Positions 1 to 5,165 of a stretch of 9,452 nt of DNA are shown in pieces. The stretch comes from Deltaproteobacteria bacterium. Lineage in GTDB: Bacteria; Desulfobacterota; Desulfarculia; Adiutricales; Adiutricaceae. The translations under genes were made by a program, and so were the position numbers. Every line of letters begins with the position of its first letter. Position 1 is the first letter of the stretch. Below the pieces are notes generated by a model. The model searched no databases. It was not told the origin of the DNA and saw only the letters and a list, made by a program, of their open reading frames with translations. The DNA lies in contig JAITQT010000342.1 of the NCBI GenBank assembly GCA_031288745.1, positions 1 through 9,452 of the forward strand, in the 5' to 3' direction.

Positions 1-109
1 ACTTTGATTAATGTTAAAATTACTAAGCTCCTATAGGGGGCTACATTGCTGCGGGATGTGTCGTCCCTTTCAATAGGCTTGGCACCGCAGCGTTCTCTCT
101 TGTGAACGG
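1..109 (+). repeat. 109-nt direct repeat, copy A (candidate structured RNA)
   Basis: This copy aligns without gaps to 1444-1552 with five substitutions (positions 15, 55, 59, 79 and 92), about 95% identity. The similarity stops sharply after position 109; the left end may continue outside the window. It contains complementary arms GCTGCGG (48-54) and CCGCAGC (85-91), and CCTAT (30-34) and ATAGG (73-77). The two pairings interleave, so they would form a pseudoknot or be alternatives. None of the five changes falls in an arm, but with so few changes this is not statistically telling. TGTTAAAAT at 12-20 resembles an extended -10 box. An intrinsic terminator follows at 160-212. Strand is inferred from the terminator. 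No known RNA family was recognised. Confidence 0.9.
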
Positions 110-120
110 GCCCTTAAACT

Positions 121-134
121 TTCACATTTGTGAA
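121..134. promoter_or_regulatory. 14-bp palindrome, possible operator
   Basis: TTCACA, two bases, TGTGAA: a perfect inverted repeat just after repeat copy A. Its right half sits within TTGTGAACG (128-136), which also occurs at 100-108 as the end of the repeat copy, 28 bp upstream. The complement CCCGTTCAC appears downstream of the Sel1 gene at 1303-1311. A dimeric regulator could bind here, or it may only be part of the RNA structure. The half-site order is the reverse of a CRP site, so CRP/FNR is not claimed. Confidence 0.35.
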
Positions 135-159
135 CGTACACCGAGGTATTTAATTCCGT

Positions 160-212
160 CCACTTCTTAGCCGTCGCCCTTGTGGAGACGACGGTTACGA
201 GTGGTCTTTTTT
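160..212 (+). terminator. Intrinsic terminator after repeat copy A
   Basis: A two-part stem is visible: outer arms CCACT (160-164) and AGTGG (200-204), inner arms AGCCGTCG (169-176) and CGACGGTT (189-196, one G-U pair), loop of 12 nt. TC and six T residues (207-212) follow directly. This is a good Rho-independent terminator on the + strand. It lies 75 nt before the Sel1 start codon and would end a transcript containing repeat copy A, or act as an attenuator for the Sel1 gene. Confidence 0.7.
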
Positions 213-248
213 GCGTCTTTTCAAATTAAAGAGAAGAACGCCATTCCA

Positions 249-268
249 CCCCTGGCAAAATCCAGGGG
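249..268 (+). promoter_or_regulatory. Hairpin next to the Sel1 gene ribosome binding site
   Basis: CCCCTGG (249-255) and CCAGGGG (262-268) form a perfect 7-bp stem around a 6-nt loop. A competing pairing exists: CCAGG (262-266) with CCTGG (272-276). TCCT (271-274) can also pair with AGGA (278-281), which is the likely Shine-Dalgarno sequence of the gene starting at 288. Mutually exclusive folds that expose or mask the ribosome binding site are therefore possible. Only base complementarity supports this. Confidence 0.4.
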
Positions 269-287
269 GCTCCTGGCAGGAAAGAAG

Positions 288-1289
288 ATGAAAACACAGC
301 TATTTTCTTGTTTGATTTTTGCCCTAGTCTTAAGCTTAGTCGCCTTGAGCGACCCAGTCTGGAGTCAGGACAAACCCGCTCCTAAACCCGCAGCTAAACC
401 AGCCGAAAAACCGGCTGAAAAAAAACCAGAATCCGAGACCAAACATGTCACTTCAACCGCCAAAGCCGAATTAACCCAGCCGGATAGCGGTCAAGATGGG
501 CCCAGACAGATTTCGGTCCCGCAACTTATTACCCTTTTAGAAGCCGAGGCGGCCAAAAACAACCCCCAGGCCATGAGCTATTTAGGTTCCATTTACGAAC
601 AAGGCGTGGGCCAGCCCAGCCCCAACTTTGGCAAGGCCTTGGAATGGTATCAAAAGGCAGCCGCGCTCGATCTGCCCGAAGCTCTTTACGCCGTAGGTAT
701 CTGCTACGAATGGGGCAAGGGCATTGGCCCCGACACGGCTAAGGCCGTAACTTACTATGAAAAATCAGCGGCCAAAGGCTTTGCTCAGGCTGAGGAGAAA
801 GTAGCCAATATTTATCTTAGTGGCTATTACGGGGTCAAGCAAGATGTGGCCAAGGGCCTCGATTATCTCCAAAAGGCTTCAAGTAAAGGCTTTACTAGAG
901 CTATGAAGCATTTGGGGGCTATCTATTATTTTGGCCAATATGATCAGACCAGAGACCTGACTAAAGCCCTTAACTTCTTCACCCAAGCCGCCGAAGCAGG
1001 TGACCCGGAGGCCATGAAAAATCTCGGAGCTATGAGCAATAGCGGCGAAGGCATACAAGCCAATAAGACTGAAGGCTATAAATGGTTTTTACTAGCCAAG
1101 GAATTTGGCTTCTCGCCTCAAGACATGGATAAGACTTTAGAAGAACTTAGAAAGGACTTAAAACCAGAGCAAATTAAAACAGCCCAAGCCGAAGCGAAAA
1201 ACTGGGGCGATAAGCTAAGAGCCCGTAGGGAGGCCCAAGAAAAGGCCCGCCAGGAGGCCCTAGCCGCAGCCCAGGCGGCCGCCAAGTGA
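288..1289 (+). CDS. Secreted Sel1-like repeat (TPR-type) protein
   Basis: The product is 333 residues. Residues 1-26 form a Sec signal peptide: MKTQ, a hydrophobic core, and a likely signal peptidase I site after VWS. Residues 28-50 are a Pro/Lys/Ala-rich linker. Five Sel1-like helical repeats follow (about 92-127, 129-164, 165-201, 202-238, 239-274), each with the A..LG..Y..G...D..KA..Y..KAA pattern, then a charged, Ala-rich helical tail. Sel1 proteins are scaffolds for protein-protein contacts in the periplasm or envelope; no enzyme motif is visible. The ATG at 288 is chosen because AGGAAAG (278-284) lies just upstream and a signal peptide begins there. The frame is open back to a TTG at 180, but that codon lies in the loop of a terminator. 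The partner and exact function are unknown. Confidence 0.9.
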   Translation: MKTQLFSCLIFALVLSLVALSDPVWSQDKPAPKPAAKPAEKPAEKKPESETKHVTSTAKAELTQPDSGQDGPRQISVPQLITLLEAEAAKNNPQAMSYLGSIYEQGVGQPSPNFGKALEWYQKAAALDLPEALYAVGICYEWGKGIGPDTAKAVTYYEKSAAKGFAQAEEKVANIYLSGYYGVKQDVAKGLDYLQKASSKGFTRAMKHLGAIYYFGQYDQTRDLTKALNFFTQAAEAGDPEAMKNLGAMSNSGEGIQANKTEGYKWFLLAKEFGFSPQDMDKTLEELRKDLKPEQIKTAQAEAKNWGDKLRARREAQEKARQEALAAAQAAAK

Positions 1290-1325
1290 TTAGATTTTAG
1301 TAACCCGTTCACCAAGTTTTTTTTC

Positions 1326-1357
1326 CCACTTTGCGGCTGGTAGCTACTTTCGAGTGG
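1326..1357 (+). other. Weak hairpin downstream of the Sel1 gene
   Basis: CCACT (1326-1330) and AGTGG (1353-1357) enclose the palindrome GTAGCTAC (1340-1347). The same outer arms, with the shared string CGAGTGGT, occur in the terminator at 160-212. Here only TAATTAAGTTTTAG follows, so termination would be weak; a run of eight T residues (1317-1324) precedes the stem rather than following it. It may be a decayed or inefficient terminator of the Sel1 gene. The rest of 1290-1443 shows nothing else. Confidence 0.25.
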
Positions 1358-1443
1358 TAATTAAGTTTTAGCATCCCCTTAAGTTCTTAACATTAGTCCT
1401 TTTAACGTTTCTACTTAGCTCTCTGCTTCAACCATATATTTTA

Positions 1444-1552
1444 ACTTTGATTAATGTAAAAATTACTAAGCTCCTATAGGGGGCTACATTGCTGCGGTAT
1501 GGGTCGTCCCTTTCAATAGGCGTGGCACCGCAGCTTTCTCTCTTGTGAACGG
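1444..1552 (+). repeat. 109-nt direct repeat, copy B (candidate structured RNA)
   Basis: Second copy of the element at 1-109, offset by exactly 1443 bp, no indels, five substitutions. The arms GCTGCGG/CCGCAGC and CCTAT/ATAGG are unchanged. A pyrimidine-rich stretch (1560-1582) and a terminator-like hairpin at 1586-1624 follow. No intact + strand gene follows for 3.5 kb, so if the element were a cis-acting leader its gene would be missing here; a free small RNA fits this copy better. The sequences beyond the 109 nt are unrelated between the two copies. Confidence 0.9.
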
Positions 1553-1585
1553 ATACAATCTACAATCTTTCTTTCTTTTTCAGGT

Positions 1586-1624
1586 AGGCCGGTCTCTTTT
1601 TAAAGCGACTGGCCTTCGCTTTTT
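1586..1624 (+). terminator. Terminator-like hairpin after repeat copy B
   Basis: AGGCCGGTC (1586-1594) pairs with GACTGGCCT (1607-1615) over nine base pairs including one G-U, with a 12-nt loop. TCGC and then five T residues (1620-1624) follow. The T tract is slightly displaced from the stem, so strength is moderate. It lies 34 nt after repeat copy B and differs in sequence from the terminator after copy A, so the two terminators are not just part of one duplicated block. Confidence 0.5.
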
Positions 1625-1659
1625 AGCCGACCCTAAAAACCTCTCCCCCGCCTTTAGGC

Positions 1660-1995
1660 CTAAAAATGTTTGGGGTGGAAGAATTTGTCCAAACATAGAC
1701 GGTTAAATGTGGCCAAGCAATGACGAAAAACTTGTCGACTGTCTAAACGATATTTAGTTATTATTTCCTCTAAAAGCAAACGTTTTAGACCCAGAGAAAG
1801 ATTATAGTCCCATCTGGTAAATTTTATTTTTTTTGACCAGGGGTGGTATACTTTTTCTGGTAACATCCAGCTGGACAATATTTTCCGTCTTTTTTTGGCA
1901 AAATAGACCGTCTATATCTGGACAAAATCGACCGGCCCAAACATTATCGCGACAGGAACCGGAATCTGAGGCGGCAACTCCGGTGGTCCTGACAT
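1660..1995 (-). pseudogene. Hypothetical frame interrupted by an in-frame TAG
   Basis: Reading from an ATG at 1995-1993, 27 codons (beginning MSGPPELPPQIPVPV) lead to a TAG at 1914-1912, after which the same frame stays open to a stop at 1660. The part after the TAG could start at TTG 1878 (72 residues, weak GGA upstream) or ATG 1866. It is rich in Lys, Arg and Leu with a helix-like middle (SLGLKRLLLEEIITKYRL) and ends in HPKHF. I recognise no family. It lies 86 nt downstream of the coiled-coil gene on the same strand and might once have been its operon partner. It may be a gene broken by one nonsense mutation, a shorter real gene after the TAG, or chance. The palindrome TAGACCGTCTA (1904-1914) covers the stop codon. 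Confidence 0.3.
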
Positions 1996-2081
1996 TTTCA
2001 ACGTAGCTTAATTTTCATAAACTCAGCCTGGTGACCTATCCGGCTTCCGTAGAAACCTGTCCCCTTTAGGGTGGCGATAGT

Positions 2082-2969
2082 TCACCTTTTGGTATCCAAG
2101 CCAATTTGTTCAAGTTTAGAAACGAACCGGCCCATAAGAGCTTTTAGGGAGCTAGCCAAGTCTGGAGACTGTTTTTCGTCTTTAAGCTTTTGAAAGTCCT
2201 CAAGTTCCGGCAAAATAGCCAACTTGATCCTTTTTTTAAGCATGCTCACTTCGTGCCTAAATTCAGAAGAATGTTTTTCCGTTACCGACTTTAACTCGTT
2301 GGTGTGATTGAGTAATAATTCTGCTAATTTAGTCTCTAAGAGTTTATTTTTACTCTGGGCCTCTGATAATAAAGAATTTAGCCTCCGGATTTCCTTTTCA
2401 TTGGTCAGAACTTGATTTCTCTCGCCCTGCAGCTTGCGTTCCAATTCGTCCATACGGCTGTTGGAGCTGGAAAGAGAATTGTTGATGGTCTCGAAATCCT
2501 TAGTTAGCCTTTCGACCTCGTTCATATAAAAGGCGCTGTCGTTTTGTTTTTTAAGGAGCTGAACCTCTAATTCTTCGTTGGCTCGGTGAAGCTTTCGTGA
2601 CTGTTTTTCAAAAGTATCAATCTTCTGTGAGCAAGAAGCTAGCATACTCTCTAATTCTTCTACTTGGGAAGATAAATTAAGCAAATCTTTAACTAGATTT
2701 TCTTTTTCTTGTAACAGATCGTCTGATCGTTTAGCGGCGGACCTCATAGAGGCCTCCATTTGCCTATGTGACAAATCGGATTTTTTGACCAGCTCGTTAA
2801 AGGCCTCCTCCATCTTGACCAAATAATCGATCAAAATCTGCATCGAGCCTACGGGGTCAAAACCGGCGGGTAAAAAATCGCTCGCCTGGCGCTCAACCCC
2901 TTTATGCATAGTATCGCTAGGGTCGCTCTTATTTTTATCTTTTAAAGATTCCAAAACTGATTCTTTCAA
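2082..2969 (-). CDS. Coiled-coil protein with GrpE-like C-terminal helices
   Basis: The product is 295 residues. No signal peptide or membrane segment is seen, so it is probably cytoplasmic. Residues about 45-250 are almost entirely heptad-like helix rich in Glu, Lys, Leu and Ser, with short breaks, predicting a long coiled coil. Residues about 245-291 (KRIKLAILPELEDFQKLKD ... FVSKLEQIGLD) resemble the four-helix-bundle part of GrpE, where a long helix ends in a LLPVLDNLERAL-type motif and then L..VLEK.GV. The beta-wing domain that follows in true GrpE is absent; the stop comes directly after. The start is uncertain: TTG at 2969 is the first possible codon after an in-frame stop, with poor ribosome binding sequence; ATG at 2909 is the alternative (275 residues). 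The frame itself is convincing, the function unknown. It could be a nucleotide-exchange-like adaptor or a structural coiled-coil protein. Confidence 0.75.
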   Translation of the reverse strand: MKESVLESLKDKNKSDPSDTMHKGVERQASDFLPAGFDPVGSMQILIDYLVKMEEAFNELVKKSDLSHRQMEASMRSAAKRSDDLLQEKENLVKDLLNLSSQVEELESMLASCSQKIDTFEKQSRKLHRANEELEVQLLKKQNDSAFYMNEVERLTKDFETINNSLSSSNSRMDELERKLQGERNQVLTNEKEIRRLNSLLSEAQSKNKLLETKLAELLLNHTNELKSVTEKHSSEFRHEVSMLKKRIKLAILPELEDFQKLKDEKQSPDLASSLKALMGRFVSKLEQIGLDTKR

Positions 2970-3061
2970 CCAAACTCAATAACTACAAGTCAAGGAAATT
3001 CAATCAATTCAAAGTTAGGGGAGGCTGCTGCCTTAGACACGATGGGGGGAGACTTTGGCGA

Positions 3062-3175
3062 TTGACGGCCACAAAATTCCATACTCCGAGTAGGGCAGAG
3101 CTTATTAAAGAAGGCGGACGTTATGTACTTGGGTTAAGAGGCGCAAAAATTCTAAAAGAGGCCTTGGAAAGATGA
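3062..3175 (+). pseudogene. Possible C-terminal gene remnant
   Basis: This frame ends in a protein-like stretch (TPSRAELIKEGGRYVLGLRG, then AKILKEALER) before TGA at 3173-3175. It has codon use like the genes nearby and is open back to 2921, but has no ATG and would run antisense over the start of the coiled-coil gene. It is best read as the 3' end of a lost gene. The family is not recognised. Chance is a real alternative because it is short. Confidence 0.25.
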
Positions 3176-3250
3176 TTTCAATTATATCAAATTTTATTTT
3201 ATAGTATTTATTAATACTTTTATAAAGATTCTAAAACAATAAAAAAATAG

Positions 3251-3667
3251 GATCAAGGGGAGCTTCCTTCCCTGAGCCTGGTTTATGCTATCGAAACCTA
3301 CTTCCACCCTAGGACGGTCGTCTTTCAGGACTATAGGGGCCACCCTTACCGGCTCACAACACCGCTAGAGGCCTCCCTAGCTTATCTCGCCTTACCTTCT
3401 GAATATTTTACTCAATCAGCCCATAACGACCATCTTGGCCTGTCAGTTCTTAGGGCAATCTGGTTACGCCGGTTACCTCCACCCGTAGCAGTTTCAGTTA
3501 GCGTCGACTCGGCAGTGTTCTCGCCCGCTATTTCACAATATATATGGCTACTCTCTTCGCTACAAGGCCGAAACAGGTTCGTCAACCGCAAACTAGTCAT
3601 TCACCTCTTATTACTCTCCACCTCAGCTCATGGCGACGTAGGTACGTGCAGTTACAAGAGCGACTAA
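3251..3667 (+). pseudogene. 138-codon open frame without a start; possible decayed transposase
   Basis: The frame runs from a TAG at 3248-3250 to TAA at 3665-3667 with no stop and no ATG; the only GTG is far inside. Parts (YRG..........PL, then LPSEY, then LR....RRLPPPVAVSVSVDSA) recall the catalytic middle of IS1380-family DDE transposases, in which Y-K-G, S-E-F, L-R, L-P and a D-[ST]-A motif follow in the same order and with similar spacing. This comparison is from memory and weak. The strand is pyrimidine-rich, which lowers the number of stop codons by chance. No terminal inverted repeats were found. If real, it is a 5'-truncated insertion sequence remnant. Confidence 0.25.
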
Positions 3668-4104
3668 CTAACCCCATTAACCAACCTCGGTCTGGACTAA
3701 AAAGGAACAAATTTTACTTACCTTACCCTAGTCAACCGTGGGCTTTTAGGCTAAAACGCTATTCCAATAAAACCAGCCAAACATTTTCTCAATTTATGAG
3801 TATAGAGACCATATGAGTAAAAAAACGAACCGCTCTCTTATTAACCTTGGCCTTAGTCAAAAGCAGTGAAAACTAAATTAGTCGAATAGGCCTCTAAGTC
3901 TTTAAATTCGCTCTTAGCCATAAATCAAATAACGAGCGAAAAAAGGGCGAATAATCTAACTAAGGCCTCCAACAAAGACAATTTTATCACACAAATACTT
4001 AGTTAGGCAAGAACATTAAAGTCATTAAGTCTTCAAATAATCCTTCTAATTCTTAGATCCGCCCCTACGCTAACTTAATGGCATCACTTAAGAGGCGCTG
4101 GTAA
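3668..4104. other. Gene-free stretch
   Basis: All six frames are broken by many stops. Short coding-like fragments occur on the minus strand around 3835-3990 (EALVRLFALFSLV, then MAKSEFKDLEAYSTNLVF in one frame with a stop between), which may be relics of a decayed gene that I cannot name. No tRNA, other RNA, repeat or clear promoter is visible. Confidence 0.5.
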
Positions 4105-4674
4105 TTAAACTTCTAAGCGGTTTTTAGCGCGGTTGTAGATGGTCACCATTATCACCTATTAATTGCTTTTCCTTTAGCCTAAAAATCCTCGGCGTAGTCT
4201 TTTGTCGCAATAGCCTTTAAGGCCTCTTTTAGGTGCTCTCTTAAAGTACTCATCAATATCCCCGCTTTTATCTTCGGCTTTAACCGTACGATATTTTAAC
4301 TCTACAACCACCCTTTTTCCGTCTAGTAAGATTGAGGTATACCCATCTAGTGTTGGCTGTATGAAGTCTTTAGCCCTTTCCCTGATTAGCGTTGGAAGAT
4401 AGTTGGATTAACCCGATAGAGGCCAATAAACGCCAAATTTCTTAGCGTCGAATTTAATGAGTATAGAATATGGATTAAGGATCCCCTCTGGTCCAAACCA
4501 ATCTTAGCCGCCGTAGCAAAAACGTATTTCCTCTCTTAAATCGCTTAGGTTCACGTCAGAGTTAAAGTACCTGAGGGCTTTAAGGTTTTCAATCTCGGCG
4601 AAAAGAGAGTCAAATTCAGATATGGTAAAGCCGCCCGAGCCGACATAGCGCTGGTCGAGGGAGAGAAAAGTTAA
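4105..4674 (-). pseudogene. Decayed PD-(D/E)XK nuclease / AAA-ATPase-like protein
   Basis: The minus strand keeps recognisable signatures in order: LSLDQRYVGSGGFT (family: LSLDPRYA..CGFT), LREEIRFCYGG-stop-DWFG (family: I..WYNGY.WDG), ILNPYSILIKFDAKKFGVYW (family: LNPFSIL.FF....FGNYW), then the PD-(D/E)XK nuclease core GYTSILLDGKRVVVELKY with E-L-K, LKEALKAIATKDYAEDF, and the final VIMVTIYNRAKNRLEV. This is the common accessory family with an N-terminal AAA-ATPase-like domain (Pfam AAA-ATPase_like plus PDDEXK_9). It is broken by in-frame TAA at 4506-4504 and 4410-4408, a TAG at 4181-4179, and two frameshifts (near 4230 and 4155). The spacing between the YW motif and the nuclease core is much shorter than usual, indicating an internal deletion. 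The N-terminal ATPase domain is missing upstream. The expected acidic residue of GYTD is Ser here. Confidence 0.8.
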
Positions 4675-4714
4675 TTAATAACTTTATAATACTTGTATTT
4701 TTTATATCTAATAT

Positions 4715-5042
4715 TTATATTTTATCCATATCCTCTAAATCATGGTATATTTCTCCTGATTTCTTGAAATAAAAGCAAAAACTCGCCTTATTTTGCCCTC
4801 CAAAGCTGTCAGCGTTCACCAGCCCTTCTAGGAGGCCTATCGGGCTATAAGATTTTAGCCGCGCAGTCTATACGCTGTAAGGTTGCCTTTAATGGATTTT
4901 TCAAATTGCTAGGGAAATGCTAGCCATTAGCCTATAATTTAATTCTTTCTTCAAGTAGAGCGGGAAGTTGAAAACTAGGTCTTAAAAAGGCCTTATGAAC
5001 GGTTACGGCTTTATAGCTAACGAAGGCTTTGAAGGGGCTAAA
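4715..5042 (-). pseudogene. Possible frameshifted remnant of an unknown gene
   Basis: Three protein-like minus-strand segments follow each other in three different frames: 5042-4935 (FSPFKAFVSYKAVTVHKAFL...), 4908-4861 (QFEKSIKGNLTAYRL) and 4867-4715 (50 codons containing GLLEGLVNADSFGGQNKASF and FYFKKSGEIYHDLEDMDKI, then TAA). Amino acid composition is gene-like, particularly in the last segment. I recognise no family. It could be a gene broken by two or more frameshifts, lying upstream of the nuclease pseudogene on the same strand; the AT-rich gap 4675-4714 separates them. Confidence 0.3.
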
Positions 5043-5096
5043 TTAAACTAGCCAAATTTATTTTTGCTCCGAGGCTGAAATATTTTAATTTTCACC

Positions 5097-5125
5097 TTGA
5101 CAAACAGCTTAGTGAGTCTTATTTT
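5097..5125 (+). promoter_or_regulatory. Sigma70-type promoter of clpB-mnmE
   Basis: TTGACA (5097-5102) matches the -35 consensus exactly; TATTTT (5120-5125) follows after 17 bp and matches the -10 consensus at four of six positions. Transcription would start near 5132, giving a leader of about 35 nt. No CIRCE inverted repeat and no sigma32-type promoter was found upstream of clpB, so heat-shock control is not visible here. The TTG of this -35 box is the farthest upstream start in the clpB frame, which argues against that start. Confidence 0.6.
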
Positions 5126-5165
5126 TCTTCAAGTTACGATTACTTATTATTTTCGAGGCTATGAA

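Noticed and set aside
180..287. N-terminal extension of the Sel1 gene from a TTG at 180
   Set aside because: The TTG lies in the loop of a terminator hairpin, the extra residues are basic and unlike a signal peptide, and a good ribosome binding site and signal peptide mark ATG 288.
1912..1914. Recoding of TAG (readthrough or special amino acid)
   Set aside because: Only one case, with no recoding element visible; nearby pseudogenes carry both TAA and TAG, so ordinary decay is simpler.
3412..3600. 62-residue minus strand frame
   Set aside because: Opposite-strand frame within the degenerate region, with no ribosome binding site or recognisable motif.
3544..3816. 90-residue + strand frame
   Set aside because: No ribosome binding site, biased composition, no family; it overlaps the longer 3251-3667 frame in a degenerate region.
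4858..4908. RelE/ParE toxin relic suggested by KSIKGNLTAYRLRG
   Set aside because: The following DYR.IY motif is missing and upstream strands and helices cannot be traced in any frame.
4993..5050. Cold-shock-like GYGFI motif on the + strand
   Set aside because: Only five residues match; no nucleic-acid-binding FVH motif or correct upstream sequence.
5097..5165. Upstream TTG start for clpB
   Set aside because: The TTG is the -35 box of a promoter, and known ClpB proteins begin at the MRFDKFT-type sequence encoded from 5166.
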